From positions 62,001-126,000 of the forward strand of contig DATGMD010000060.1 of assembly GCA_035293805.1 (NCBI GenBank): 64,000 nt of DNA. Direction: 5' to 3'. This document shows, piece by piece, positions 26,002 to 35,251 of the stretch; the first letter of the stretch is position 1; each line of letters starts with the position of its first letter. The notes under the pieces were generated by a model. It saw nothing but the letters and a program-made list of their open reading frames with translations, ran no database searches and was not told the origin of the DNA. Both the position numbers and the translations under genes were made by a program. The stretch comes from JAJPHF01 sp035293805. GTDB lineage: Bacteria > Chloroflexota > UBA6077 > JAJPHF01.

Positions 26002-27018
26002 ATGGTGACGTGGAAGGCGATCGCGCGGGCGACGCTCACGCTGGCGGCCGGAGCTACTCTCGTCCTGGCTGGCACCCTCGGCCCTAGCAGCGCGCAGGGG
26101 AGTTGGAGCGAGCGGGCGCCGCTGCTCCTCCCCCGCTCCGAGACCGCCATCGCGGCGCTCGGCGACTCGATCTACGTCATGGGCGGCTATGGCGGGGACC
26201 GCCACAACTCGGACGTCGTCCAGGTCTACGACTCCCGTACCGACACCTGGACGTATGGCCCCTCGTTGCCGATGCCCATCCACCACGCGATGCCCGCGGT
26301 TGTGGCCGGCCGCTTGTTCCTGATCGGCGGCGAGGTCGGCGGCACCGGCACACCCGTCGATCCCTCTACCTTCACCGACACGGTCTTCGAGCTAGACCCC
26401 GCCGCCGGCGCTTGGCTCCTGCGCGCGCCGCTGCCCGTCCCGCGTAGCGCGGGCGCCGTCGGCATCATCGACGGCATCGTGTACGTGGCCGGCGGTCGGC
26501 CGCCACACGGTCACGAGTTCGCCGCCTACGATCCGGTCGCCGACGCCTGGACCACGCTCCCGGACCTGCCGACCCAGCGGAACCACCTGGCGGCGGGGGT
26601 GATCGACGGCAAGCTCTACGTGGTGGGCGGGCGCTTCGGCGGCGGCGTGGGCAGCGAGATGACGGCGACCGTCGAGGTGTACGATCCGGCTACCCAGACC
26701 TGGCAGGCCGGCACGCCGCTACCCGAGCCGCGCGCCGGCCTCACGGGCACGGTGGTGAACGACTGCCTGTACGCCATCGGCGGCGAGGGCAACGACGCCG
26801 ATCCGCGCGGCATCTTCGACCTGAACGAGGTCTACAACCCGCGCACCGACTCCTGGACGCGGGTCGCGCCGCCGCCCCTGCCGATCCACGGCCTGAACGG
26901 CGTGCCCGTGCTGAACGGCGACCTCTACATCGCCGGCGGCGCGACGAAGCGCGGCGTCAGCGGCGAGGACGTCAGCCTCCGGCTCCAGGTATTCCACCCC
27001 GACCTCGATTGCCGCTGA
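26002..27018 (+). CDS. Exported Kelch-repeat beta-propeller protein
   Basis: A 338-aa protein with an N-terminal signal (VTWKAIARATLTLAAGATLVLAG, with a likely cut after SSAQG). About six Kelch units follow, each with a paired Gly and a later Tyr/Trp (for example SIYVMGGYGG, RLFLIGGEV, IVYVAGGR, LYVVGGRFGG, LYAIGGEG, LYIAGG, alternating with VYDSRTDTW-type strands). Function is unknown; such propellers bind ligands or act as galactose-oxidase-like folds, but no enzyme motif is seen. ATG 25975 is an alternative start; I preferred 26002 because it begins the signal peptide and GAGGAG precedes it. Confidence 0.85.
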   Translation: MVTWKAIARATLTLAAGATLVLAGTLGPSSAQGSWSERAPLLLPRSETAIAALGDSIYVMGGYGGDRHNSDVVQVYDSRTDTWTYGPSLPMPIHHAMPAVVAGRLFLIGGEVGGTGTPVDPSTFTDTVFELDPAAGAWLLRAPLPVPRSAGAVGIIDGIVYVAGGRPPHGHEFAAYDPVADAWTTLPDLPTQRNHLAAGVIDGKLYVVGGRFGGGVGSEMTATVEVYDPATQTWQAGTPLPEPRAGLTGTVVNDCLYAIGGEGNDADPRGIFDLNEVYNPRTDSWTRVAPPPLPIHGLNGVPVLNGDLYIAGGATKRGVSGEDVSLRLQVFHPDLDCR

Positions 27019-27022
27019 GCCG

Positions 27023-28102
27023 ATGCGCTTCAGTCTGTACACCGAGCTGCAGAACCCCCCGGGCAAGCCCCACGCGCGGACGTATGGCGAGCTGCTGGAG
27101 GCGATCGAGCAGGCCGACCGCCTGGGCTACCATAACTTCTCGCTCGTTGAGCACCCCTGGTACGAGCAGTTCTCCATCTCGGCCAACCCGCTGGCGACCT
27201 TCAGCGCGGCCGCGCAGCGCACCCGCCAGATCCGCTTCCGCACCGCCCTGCACACGCTGCCGCTGCACAACCCGCTCCGCCTAGCTGGCGAGATCGCCGT
27301 GGCCGACATCCTGACCGGCGGGCGGCTGGAGGTGGGGCTGGGGCGCGGCCACGCCTGGCTCTATCCGCCGGGCCAGGTGCCGGTGGCGGCGAGCGCCGGC
27401 CGCTTCGCCGAGGGCGTCGAGGTGCTGCTGCGCGCCTGGACGGAGGACCACTTCTCGTTCGCGGGCGAGCACTTCCAGTTCCGCGACGTATCGGTCGTGC
27501 CGAAGCCCCTGCAGCGCCCACACCCGCCGATCGTCACGGGCGGCGGCAGCGACCGCAGCCAGCGCCAGGCCGGCGAGCGCGGCTGGAGCCTCATGATCGG
27601 GCCATTCACGCGCGTCGAGCTGATCCCCGAGCGGCTCGCGGCCTACCGCGAGGCGTGTGCTCACTACGGCCACCCCCCCGACGCGATCGTCGTCCGCACC
27701 GTCTACCTCGACCACGACGCTGAGCGCGCGGCCGCCGACGCCCGCGAGCCGCTGGTGCGCTTCCTGCGCTGGCAGGCGGCCCCGGTGGCCGCGCTCCCGC
27801 CGCGCGACGAGTTGCTGGCGGCCAACTGGCTCCAGTACGCCAGCAACGCGCACGCCGAGTACATGACGACGGCCACCTTCGAGCAGGCGCTGGCCGACGG
27901 CGTGGCCTACGTCGGCACGCCCGCGCAGGTGGCTGCCCAGATCGCCGCCGCCTGGGGTCCCCTCGACATCGACGAGCTAAGCATCATCGCCCACTTCGGC
28001 GGCCTCCCCCACTGGCAAGTCCTCAAGACGCAGGAGCTATTCGCCCAGGAGGTCGTGCCGCTGTTGGCGGAGCGCGGCCTGGCTACGGCGGCCGATCGCT
28101 AA
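27023..28102 (+). CDS. LLM-class flavin-dependent oxidoreductase
   Basis: A 359-aa luciferase-like monooxygenase with a TIM-barrel pattern. LGYHNFSLVEHPWY near residues 34-47 and ADILTGGRLEVGLGRGH near 95 are family hallmarks, and PHPPIVTGGGSD follows near 167. It would use reduced FMN or F420 to oxidise a small substrate, unknown here. It starts 5 nt after the Kelch gene stop, so the two may be cotranscribed. Confidence 0.9.
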   Translation: MRFSLYTELQNPPGKPHARTYGELLEAIEQADRLGYHNFSLVEHPWYEQFSISANPLATFSAAAQRTRQIRFRTALHTLPLHNPLRLAGEIAVADILTGGRLEVGLGRGHAWLYPPGQVPVAASAGRFAEGVEVLLRAWTEDHFSFAGEHFQFRDVSVVPKPLQRPHPPIVTGGGSDRSQRQAGERGWSLMIGPFTRVELIPERLAAYREACAHYGHPPDAIVVRTVYLDHDAERAAADAREPLVRFLRWQAAPVAALPPRDELLAANWLQYASNAHAEYMTTATFEQALADGVAYVGTPAQVAAQIAAAWGPLDIDELSIIAHFGGLPHWQVLKTQELFAQEVVPLLAERGLATAADR

Positions 28103-28320
28103 CCTGATGCTTTGGTGGCGGGTCTCGCGGGCGAACGCACTCGCTCGCCTGTGCTGAAGCCAGCCGGGCGCGGTGCAGGCGCAACAGGGCCGAGCCTGCA
28201 GCACGCGCGCAGCGCTCGGCTCACGCCCGCGCCGGCCGGGAGCCCTTGACGCCTCAGGACCTGGTGTGCGGGCCCTGATTCCGCAAGGCGCCCGGCAGGG
28301 GAGTCGGTTCCCACGGGTGC

Positions 28321-29685
28321 TCACCGCCGACGCTTCCAGCGCCGCCACGTGTGGCCGCCGCCGAGGGCCAGCAGGCCGGCGCCCAGCAGCAGCAGGCTAT
28401 CCGCCTCCGGAATCACCGGCACCTCCGGCCGCATCGGGACCACGGGCTGCTGGGGCGGGCAACAGGCCGGCGGCGCGCCCACCGGCGGCAGGACACCCAG
28501 CCCCACCAGCGGATCGAACGGGGGCACCAGCAGTGGGGGCAGCAGCGGCGGTGGCAACGGTGGCGGGACGACGAGCCGAGGCACGGACGTGCTCGTTGGC
28601 GTCGCCGTAGGGAAGGGGACCGGTGTGCTCGTCGGCGTCGGGGTGAAGGTCAGGGTCGCCACGGAGGTGGGGGTCGGCGTGACCGTGAAGGTAAACAGCA
28701 GGGTCGGCGTGATCGTGGGCGTGGCCGTCCGGGTGGCGGTGCTGGTCGCGGTCGCCGTGGCCGTGCTGGTTGGCGTTGGGGTGGGGGTCGGCGTGCTGGT
28801 GCTGGTCGGGACCGCGGCCGTGGTGATCCGCCCGATCTTGTTCCCAGTGCTCTCGGTGAACCACAGGGCGCCATCCGGGCCCGCCGTGATACCCTCAGGC
28901 TGACTGCCGGCTGTGGGGATAGGGAACTCGGTGATCGCCCCGCTGGTGGTGATCCGCCCGATCTTGTTGCCGGCGACCTCGATAAACCAGAGGGCGCCAT
29001 CCGGGCCCGCCGTGACAGCTACAGGCTGACCATTAGCCGTGGGGATAGGGAACTCGGTGATCGCCCCGCTGGTGGTGATCCGCCCGATCTTGTTGCTGGT
29101 CTGCTCCGCAAACCAGAGGGCACCATCCGGGCCCGCCGTAATAGCGACAGGACCGCTGTTAGCCGTAGGGGTGGGGAACTCGGTGATCGCCCCGCTCGTG
29201 GTGATCCGCCCGATCTTGCTCGTATTGGATTCAGTGAACCACAGGGCGCCGTCCGGGCCCGCCGTAATGCCCAGGGGCAGACTGAAGGCTGTGGGGATAG
29301 GGAACTCGGTGATCGCCCCGCTCGTGGTGATCCGCCCAATCTTGTTCGCATTGGCCTCGGTGAACCAGAGGGCACCATCCGGGCCCGCCGTGATAGCGAC
29401 AGGACCGCTGTTGGCCGTCGGGGTGGGGAACTCGGTGATGGCGCCGGCCGTGGTGATCCGCCCGATCTTGTTCCCGGAATTCTCCGTAAACCAGAGGGCG
29501 CCGTCCGGCCCTGCCGTGATACCGAAAGGGAAACCGAAGGCTGTGGGGATAGGGAACTCATTGATAATGGTCTGGGCACCCGCTGGCCTAAGGTCGAACG
29601 GCCTCGTAATCGGCATGGTGCTCAAAGCGGCCAAGACGCCCACCAGCCAGAGCCGCCACAACGCGCGAAGCCGATTGGCCGACAT
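28321..29685 (-). CDS. Exported Vgb-like propeller with T/P-rich linker and PEP-CTERM-like tail
   Basis: A 454-aa secreted protein. Residues 1-38 are a signal sequence (LWRLWLVGVLAAL). Residues ~41-290 carry six 42-aa units with GITAGPDGALWFTE and NKIGRITT, as in streptogramin (virginiamycin B) lyase propellers, but too regular and too short to assume lyase activity. Residues ~291-370 are a Thr/Pro/Ala-rich linker, followed by a Pro-rich segment. The end reads PEADSLLLLGAGLLALGG followed by a basic WRRWKRRR, which resembles a PEP-CTERM sorting tail. ATG 29685 has GGGAGG upstream. The DNA repeats match the protein repeats. Confidence 0.85.
   Translation of the reverse strand: MSANRLRALWRLWLVGVLAALSTMPITRPFDLRPAGAQTIINEFPIPTAFGFPFGITAGPDGALWFTENSGNKIGRITTAGAITEFPTPTANSGPVAITAGPDGALWFTEANANKIGRITTSGAITEFPIPTAFSLPLGITAGPDGALWFTESNTSKIGRITTSGAITEFPTPTANSGPVAITAGPDGALWFAEQTSNKIGRITTSGAITEFPIPTANGQPVAVTAGPDGALWFIEVAGNKIGRITTSGAITEFPIPTAGSQPEGITAGPDGALWFTESTGNKIGRITTAAVPTSTSTPTPTPTPTSTATATATSTATRTATPTITPTLLFTFTVTPTPTSVATLTFTPTPTSTPVPFPTATPTSTSVPRLVVPPPLPPPLLPPLLVPPFDPLVGLGVLPPVGAPPACCPPQQPVVPMRPEVPVIPEADSLLLLGAGLLALGGGHTWRRWKRRR
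28816..29565 (-). repeat. Six tandem 126-bp coding repeats
   Basis: Period 126 bp (42 codons), encoding GPDGALWF...NKIGRITT...EFP(I/T)PTA units. Units 2 and 4 carry the ANSGPVAITA variant and others the AFGFP/AFSLP type, so copies alternate. The near-identity at DNA level suggests recent expansion or gene conversion. Confidence 0.85.
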
Positions 29686-30330
29686 GAGTCCTCCCGCCGC
29701 AAGCCGCTGACTGGGGGCCACTTACCGCCGCGACGCGAGTAACCCCCCGGGGTGCCGTCGCCCGCGCCGATCCACACGGCATCCGCGACCGGCGGGGCGG
29801 CCGAACCGCCACCACCGCCCAGCAGCGACCATGCTAGAGCACGGGATCGCGCGGCGATCGCCACGGGCGGCACCGGCCTGCGCCGGTCGCTCGCCGCCGG
29901 GCGAAACCTTCAGTCACCGGTTAAACGGCTGCGCGGGGGAGATGTTACAGCCCTGGCGCGTGCGCGGTTCTCGTGGCCGCTCGGGGAGTCCGTCGCGATC
30001 GCGCCCGCTCTGCCCGCCCGCAGGGAGGAAGGCGATGGTCACGGTGCCGCAGCCGCTCGGGCGTCGTAACCGTTCAGCCCCGCCTTCAGACGCCTCTCCG
30101 GCGGGCTTGCCCCACGAGCCGTGATGCGCTACGGTCGCCGGATGAGCCAGAGGGCTTTGCCACTGGCGCCCGCACGGTCGGAGCCGCGATCGGTCCCGGA
30201 CCCGGCCGCCGTGCTGGAGCTAGCGGCGCCGCTCCGGTGGGACAACACTGCCCTGCCAGCTGCCACGTAGGCGGTGGGGGTTGCCAACCGCGGCTCGAAT
30301 CGACATGCGACGGTGGAGGAGATCGGCCCC
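29686..30330. other. Divergent intergenic region between two secreted-protein genes
   Basis: 645 bases. No convincing ORF. At 29917-29929 the sequence CACCGGTTAAACG, read on the minus strand, contains CGTTTAACC, the same half-site seen at 51698-51706 in duplicated element B. It may be chance. No promoter consensus was found on either strand. Confidence 0.4.
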
Positions 30331-31374
30331 GTGAACGCGCCGCGACGATGGCGATTGTGCCTGAGCGTCCTGCTTGCCGGACTGCTGCTTCTCGGCGGTT
30401 TCCGCGCCGCCGCCGCTCGGCCCACAGGCCAAGTCGATGCGAACATCGTCGTGCAAATCACGAGTCCCCAGCCCGGGCAACGGCTGCAAGGGAGGGTGGA
30501 GATCACGGGCTTTGCCGCCGATCGCCGCAGCTCCGATGGCTCGGGGTTGAACCAGCGCGACGTGGCGCTATACCTGAATGACAGCACGGACCAGCGGAAT
30601 CTGTTCGACTACGCTGATACGGACGAGGCGAGCCCGGACGCCGCGGCCGCCTTGGGGCCGCAGTTCGCGGCAGTCGGCTTCGCGGATAGCTGGGAGACTT
30701 GCTCCTTCCCGCCGGGCCACTACCAGTTGATCGCCTGGGTGTCGAGCCTGGTCGTCCCGGGCGCGCGCAACTTCGCCAGCGTCGATGTGGAGGTCGCGCC
30801 CTGCCCCCCGGCGACCCTCATCCCGAACGATGCGTTCGCGACGAATCCCCAGGCGGCCAGCGTCAGTACCGAAACCACGGACGGCTACATGTACGGGCCG
30901 GTCTTTGCGGATTTTGCCGTCGGCCTCGATGCGCGCTGTGTGCGGGTCGACGTCGACTGCCGCTATGGGCTCGAATTCCGCCGAGTGCTCGGCAGCGGCA
31001 ACTCCGAGAGCGATAGCGCCTATGCCTTCTGGGTCGATCCGGCCGAAGGTATTTTCTGGTTGGAGTACTTCCCGCCGGGAAATGATCCGAACCGCCGGGT
31101 GGTCCTGGTGGACGATACGCCGACGCCGGCGATCCGGGCCGGCACGGCAACCAATCGGCTGGGGGTCATCGCCCAAGGGGAGTGGCTGCGGGTATTGGTG
31201 AATGGGGAGCTGGTCGGGGAGGCGCACGACAGCAGCCGGCCGTGGGGGATGATAAGCTGGCTGGGCGCGACCGGTGCCCGGGGGCGCACGGTGGAAGTCC
31301 AGTTCGCCAACTTGGTGATCGCGACGCCAGGGCCGCTCGATACCCTGGCACCCGTCCTCCGGGGGAACTCATGA
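30331..31374 (+). CDS. Exported protein with C-terminal concanavalin-like region, function unknown
   Basis: A 347-aa protein. The signal peptide is RWRLCLSVLLAGLLLLGG with a likely cut after AAA. Residues ~35-165 look like an Ig-type module (ITSPQPGQRLQGRVEITGFA). Residues ~170-340 look like a beta-sandwich of the LamG/DUF1080 kind (LGVIAQGEWLRVLVNGELVGE, then VQFANLVIATP). It has few cysteines and no catalytic motif I recognise. GTG 30331 has GGAGGAG upstream; the open frame extends 19 codons further. A role in cell-surface binding is plausible but unproven. Confidence 0.7.
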   Translation: MNAPRRWRLCLSVLLAGLLLLGGFRAAAARPTGQVDANIVVQITSPQPGQRLQGRVEITGFAADRRSSDGSGLNQRDVALYLNDSTDQRNLFDYADTDEASPDAAAALGPQFAAVGFADSWETCSFPPGHYQLIAWVSSLVVPGARNFASVDVEVAPCPPATLIPNDAFATNPQAASVSTETTDGYMYGPVFADFAVGLDARCVRVDVDCRYGLEFRRVLGSGNSESDSAYAFWVDPAEGIFWLEYFPPGNDPNRRVVLVDDTPTPAIRAGTATNRLGVIAQGEWLRVLVNGELVGEAHDSSRPWGMISWLGATGARGRTVEVQFANLVIATPGPLDTLAPVLRGNS

Positions 31375-32064
31375 GCCTCGCCCAGCACTCTGGCTATGCC
31401 GCCGGGAGTGCAGTGGAACCGGGTGTCGCAAGGGTTTAGTCTCCCGGTAGCGCCGGGAGCAGCGAGCGGGCCGTAGTACCCCCGCGTGGAGCTGCCTCCC
31501 ACCAGGAAGTCCAGCAACCTCTGGCTCGGCTGGCGGCCGGCCCTTTCCACCGACAGCGGCCGCTCGGCAAACCGACTCCCGGTCCGGCTGTCCGTCCCGC
31601 AACGGCGCGGAGGGCACGGGACGGCCGGCCGTAGAGCGCGCTGCGATCCCGCGGTGAGCGGGCTCGACGCCCTCCAGGCGTCCAAAGGGCCACCGCCCCA
31701 CCCACGACTTCGCCAACTCGCGGCGCGGCCGCGCCGCGTTCCGGGCCGAGTCCTGCTGCCCGCGCCGGAGCGACCGCCCCAACCCCGCCGGGGGCTGTCG
31801 CAGGGCGAAACTGGTCGCTTACCAGTACGTGATCTCCTTCACAGTTAGGGAGTGATCTGAGTCATTGTAGCGGATGCTAGCAGTGTTACGATGTGGAAGA
31901 ACCACCGAGACGGGGCCGAGCTACCGAGAACATTGGGCGGGCGAACCGGATGTAACGCGATGGCCCTATAGTCCACGAAGCAGTTCATGCCACCGAGGAG
32001 AAATGCCAAAGCGACGCCGTGATTGGGGCGAGGTTCGCGGAATACCTGATGAGGAGGAGGCGCA
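31375..32064. other. Intergenic region of 690 bases
   Basis: Left half GC-rich; right half (31840-32000) noticeably less so. TTGTAG, 16 nt, TACGAT near 31865-31892 is a weak plus-strand promoter candidate. A 27-codon frame at 32003-32086 starting at an ATG after GAGGAG overlaps the next gene's start, and the site is too close to its ATG to be convincing. No RNA gene seen. Confidence 0.4.
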
Positions 32065-32769
32065 GTGCATTACCTGGGCAGTGTGAGAGCCCTGATAGCC
32101 CTTGGGCGGCTCATCATCGCGCTGGCCGCGCTGCTGCTACTGAGGCCGGGCACGCCGCTCACGGCAGCCGCCGGAGGAGGCGGCGACGTCTACGTCCCGG
32201 GACCGGATGAGCTGAACGCGTGGTTCACGGCAACGCTATCCGGCTACACAGTCACGCCCGTGCCCGGCTCCAGCGATGAATGGGACGCCGTCGGGCACTA
32301 CTCGGTCCAGTACGGCGGCGAGTCGCCGGAAATCGCGCTCACCATCTCGGCCTCCGTGCTCGCCACCAGCGACGAGGCGAGGCAGTTTTATCAAAGCGTG
32401 GCACAGCGTCTGGAAATCGGCAACAACTCGCGCCGCGGTGGGGACAGAGTGGAGGCGGCACGGGAGTATGGAGTGGACGAGCTGCGGGCCTTCTTTCGGA
32501 TCTACACGGACCCGGCGGGGCACCGTGTCAGCAGCTACGCCCACCTCGGACGCGCGGGCCGTGTGGTCATGCTAGTGGAGGCGAACGGCGATCCGATGCC
32601 CGCAGTACGCGACGTATCGGGTCATCACCCGGGGGTCGTGCCTGTAGTAGCGAGCGGCGATCCGGCACCCGACGATGGCGACTGGGTGGCTAATGACCGC
32701 GCCCTCGTCTTGGTGCGCACCTTCGATCTCGTGGTCGAGAAGCTGCACGGGTCCCCCGCTCTGCCCTGA
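32065..32769 (+). CDS. Exported hypothetical protein
   Basis: A 234-aa protein with an N-terminal signal (ALIALGRLIIALAALLLL), then a soluble region with no motif I recognise. DELNAWFTATLSGYTVTPVPGSSDEW and FFRIYTDPAGHRVSSYAHLGRAGRVVM suggest a small alpha/beta sensor-like or lipoprotein-like domain. It has no cysteine after the signal. The GTG start at 32065 has GAGGAGGAGG 5 nt upstream, a very strong site. Confidence 0.65.
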   Translation: MHYLGSVRALIALGRLIIALAALLLLRPGTPLTAAAGGGGDVYVPGPDELNAWFTATLSGYTVTPVPGSSDEWDAVGHYSVQYGGESPEIALTISASVLATSDEARQFYQSVAQRLEIGNNSRRGGDRVEAAREYGVDELRAFFRIYTDPAGHRVSSYAHLGRAGRVVMLVEANGDPMPAVRDVSGHHPGVVPVVASGDPAPDDGDWVANDRALVLVRTFDLVVEKLHGSPALP

Positions 32770-33110
32770 TAGGGGGGGTGCTAAACGCTTACCGGGCGTC
32801 TAGCGCGGCGGCTGTGCGGATAGCGGGGCGGAGGACCGGCAACAAGGGTCAAAGTCGCCGCGGCGGGGTGGCCAACGCAGTTGGGGGAGCAGTCCCGTCA
32901 GCGCGCGGCCGGCGCCGCGCGCCGCCCCGGCGCTCCAGGGGAGCCGGGCGGCGCGCCGCCGGGCCACTGGCCGCCCGGCACGGAGGCAGCGGCGGCGGCC
33001 ACGCGGGGCCGGCGGCAGGGGCCTGCGTGCTGCTCCCCACTCGGCGGGGGTGGGTGAACACCTACCATCGTGTCTCCTCGGCGCGTAGAGCGCATTATCA
33101 GTAGCCGCAC
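32770..33110. other. Intergenic region with GC-rich imperfect hairpin
   Basis: No gene seen. An imperfect long stem lies near 32917-32956 (GCTCC, AGG, GGAGC at its tip, then GCGCCGCC/GGCGGCGC). It falls downstream of the convergent gene at 32769 and may terminate it. The rest is low-complexity GC-rich sequence. Confidence 0.45.
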
Positions 33111-33140
33111 GAAGGCCCTCCCCAACCGAGGAGGGCCTTC
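33111..33140 (-). terminator. Perfect hairpin downstream of the sigma factor gene
   Basis: GAAGGCCCTCC (33111-33121) and GGAGGGCCTTC (33130-33140) form an 11-bp perfect stem around an 8-nt loop. It lies 22 nt past the sigma factor stop. No U-run follows on the minus strand. Confidence 0.7.
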
Positions 33141-33161
33141 GACGCTAGCTAGCGGCTGAAA

Positions 33162-34136
33162 TCAGGCGGCGTAGGTGCGGAGGTCGCCGGCGCTGCGGCG
33201 TAGCCGGTGCAGCCCCGCCGCCTCGAGCTGGCGCGCGCGCTCGCCGCTGATGCCAAGCTGCTGCCCGACCTCGCGCAGCGTGTGCGGACGGCCGTCTTCG
33301 AGGCCGAAGCGCAGCCGCAGCACGGCGCTCTGCGCCGGCTCCAGCGTGTCGAGCGCCGCCGCCACCGCGCGACGCAGGTCGGCGCGCTCGGCAGCGTCCT
33401 CGGTGGGCGGCAGGTCCTCGTCGGACACCAGCTCGCCCAGCGTGTCGCCGTCCTCGCCAAGCTCCAGGTCGAGCGACAGCGGCTCGCGCGCCGCCGCCTG
33501 CGCTAGCTCGACCTGATCGACCGGCACGCCCAGCTCGGCCGCGATCTCGGCCGGCCGCGCCTCGCGGCCCAGCCGCTGCTCGACGGCGCTCGCCGCCTTG
33601 CCGAGCCGCCCCAGCAGCTCGATCAGGTGTACCGGCAGGCGCACCGTGCGCGCCTGGTCGGCCACCGCGCGGCTGATCGCCTGGCGAATCCACCAGTAGG
33701 CGTAGGTGCTGAAGCGGTAGCCGCGCTCGGGGTCGTACTTGTCGACCGCCCGGAACAGCCCCAGGTTGCCCTCCTGGATCAAGTCGCCGAGCGGCAGCCC
33801 GCGCCCGAGGTAGCGGCGCGCCACGCTCACGACGAGGCGCAGGTTCGCCTCGATGAGCCGCTTGCGCGCCGCCTCGCCGGCGGCCACGTCGGCCTCCAGC
33901 GCCGTGCGCGTCTCGCCCTCCAGCGCCTCGCTGATCAGGCGCTCGGCGGCCCGCGCGCCTGCGCCCACGGCCCGCGCGAGGGTGACCTCCTCCTCGGCGG
34001 TCAGGAGCGGGGTGGCCGCGGCCTCCGACATGTACAGGCGCAGCAGCTCGTCGCGCGCCGGCATCTCGCGCACGGACTCGCTCTCGCTCGGCGTTGGCCG
34101 GGTCTCTTCCAGCACTGCAGTTCGATTCGTCGCCAC
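33162..34136 (-). CDS. RNA polymerase sigma-70 family factor, group 2 type
   Basis: A 324-aa sigma factor with region 1.2 (DELLRLYMSEAAATPLLTAEEE) and region 2 intact (RLIEANLRLVVSVARRYLGR, LIQEGNLGLFRAVDKYDP, FSTYAYWWIRQAI). A region 3 and a region 4 with a helix-turn-helix (LREVGQQLGISGERARQLE) follow. It lacks a long region 1.1, so it looks like an alternative (group 2) primary-like factor. It would recognise -10/-35 promoters much like its own. GTG 34136 has AGGAGA upstream; a longer frame to 34265 exists but is unlikely. Confidence 0.9.
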   Translation of the reverse strand: MATNRTAVLEETRPTPSESESVREMPARDELLRLYMSEAAATPLLTAEEEVTLARAVGAGARAAERLISEALEGETRTALEADVAAGEAARKRLIEANLRLVVSVARRYLGRGLPLGDLIQEGNLGLFRAVDKYDPERGYRFSTYAYWWIRQAISRAVADQARTVRLPVHLIELLGRLGKAASAVEQRLGREARPAEIAAELGVPVDQVELAQAAAREPLSLDLELGEDGDTLGELVSDEDLPPTEDAAERADLRRAVAAALDTLEPAQSAVLRLRFGLEDGRPHTLREVGQQLGISGERARQLEAAGLHRLRRSAGDLRTYAA

Positions 34137-34564
34137 TCTCCTACTCCCGTTCCCGGCCTCGGCGGCTCGCGTCCGGGCCGCCCTATCGCCGAAGCTGTCT
34201 GGTCCCGCAGACACGTCGCGCCAGCAGCCCCCATCGCGGAAGCGCCGGCGCCAAAACGCCCTCACCCGGGCGTAGCACTTTTCGTTCCAGAATCATTTTA
34301 TCGCAGAGGCTTACTTTTTGCAAGTCCGTTCGGAGCGGTTAGTCACCTCCACGGTTAGATTATCGCTCATGGAAAAGCGAGCGGCCACAATTCTGCGTGC
34401 CCGATGCGGCACGTGTCCCTGCAAGAATCGGGCCACCGCTCCGACCTGCACTCGCCGCCAGATGGCGCTAGCCCGCGCGCCGGGTTCCGTATATCATGGG
34501 GGCCAGTGCGGGCGGCCTGGCAATGCGTGGACTGCATCGCCGCATCGTCCGGAGGAGGCTGGTC
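34137..34564. other. Divergent control region, sigma factor / CoA-transferase operon
   Basis: 428 bases, with an unusually AT-rich patch at 34275-34365 in this GC-rich genome. It contains the consensus promoter for the sigma gene. For the plus-strand operon only a TATATC near 34490 is seen, without a matching -35. No small gene is supported. Confidence 0.55.
34295..34323 (-). promoter_or_regulatory. Consensus sigma-70 promoter of the sigma factor gene
   Basis: On the minus strand: TTGCAA (34323-34318), 17 nt, TAAAAT (34300-34295). The transcript would start near 34287, leaving a leader of about 150 nt before GTG 34136. Confidence 0.7.
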
Positions 34565-35251
34565 GTGCCCGATCTGCTGACGCCCGAGCAGATGGCCTGC
34601 CGCGTGGCGGCCGAGCTGCAAGATGGCCATTACGTGAACCTCGGCTTTGGCCTGCCGCTGCTGGTGGGCAACCATCTGCCGCCGGGCCGCGACGTGCTGA
34701 TCCACACCGAAAACGGCATGATCGGCGTTGGGCCGCTCGCTCGCCCCGGCGAGGAGGATCCCGACCTGGTCAACGCCGGCAAGCAGTTCGTCACGGAGCT
34801 GCCGGGCGCGGCCTACTTCCAGCAGAGCGACTCGTTCGCCATGATCCGCGGCGGCCACATCGACGTGAGCATCCTCGGCGCGTATCAGGTGGCGGCAAAC
34901 GGCGACCTGGCGAACTGGGTCGTGCCCGGCGAGCGCATCCCGCGCGTGGGCGGCGCGATGGACCTGGCGGCGGGCGCGCGGCGCGTGATCGTGATGATGA
35001 CCCACCTCACCCGGCGCGGCGAGGCGAAGCTGCTGGAGCGCTGCACGCTGCCCCTCACGGGCGTGCGCTGCGTGGACCTGGTGGTGACGGACATGGCGGT
35101 CGTGGCCGTGACCCCCGCGGGCTTCGAGCTGCGCGAGGTGGCGCCGGGCTGGTCGGCCGCCGACGTGCAGGAGCGGAGCGGCGCCCCGCTCCGCCTGAGC
35201 CCCGCGCTGCGCGAGATACCGGTCGAGCTACTGAGCGGGAGCGTGCGATGA
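34565..35251 (+). CDS. CoA-transferase subunit B (3-oxoacid type)
   Basis: A 228-aa beta subunit of a family I CoA-transferase. The active-site region HTENGMIGVGP near residue 58 includes the Glu-Asn-Gly triad. GGHIDVSILGAYQVAANGDLANW near 98 and PGWSAADVQERSG near the end follow the family pattern. It moves CoA between acids, for example succinyl-CoA to a keto acid. The partner alpha subunit lies two genes down at 36133. GTG 34565 has GGAGGAGG upstream; the upstream frame is discarded. It overlaps the amidohydrolase gene by ATGA. Confidence 0.9.
   Translation: MPDLLTPEQMACRVAAELQDGHYVNLGFGLPLLVGNHLPPGRDVLIHTENGMIGVGPLARPGEEDPDLVNAGKQFVTELPGAAYFQQSDSFAMIRGGHIDVSILGAYQVAANGDLANWVVPGERIPRVGGAMDLAAGARRVIVMMTHLTRRGEAKLLERCTLPLTGVRCVDLVVTDMAVVAVTPAGFELREVAPGWSAADVQERSGAPLRLSPALREIPVELLSGSVR

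Noticed and set aside
28816..29565. Regular repeats that could look like a CRISPR array
   Set aside because: The 126-bp units are contiguous and coding, with no alternating spacers; no cas genes nearby.
28351..29742. Long plus-strand frame (463 codons) opposite the propeller gene
   Set aside because: It is the complement of the 126-bp coding repeats; its translation is repetitive RRGDPPDL-type sequence without a start signal, while the minus strand has a signal peptide and ribosome site.
32003..32086. 27-codon leader-peptide candidate before the gene at 32065
   Set aside because: GAGGAG is only 2 nt from its ATG and the codons show no attenuation-type pattern.
34480..34500. TATATC as a promoter for the CoA-transferase operon
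   Set aside because: No -35 element at a suitable distance.
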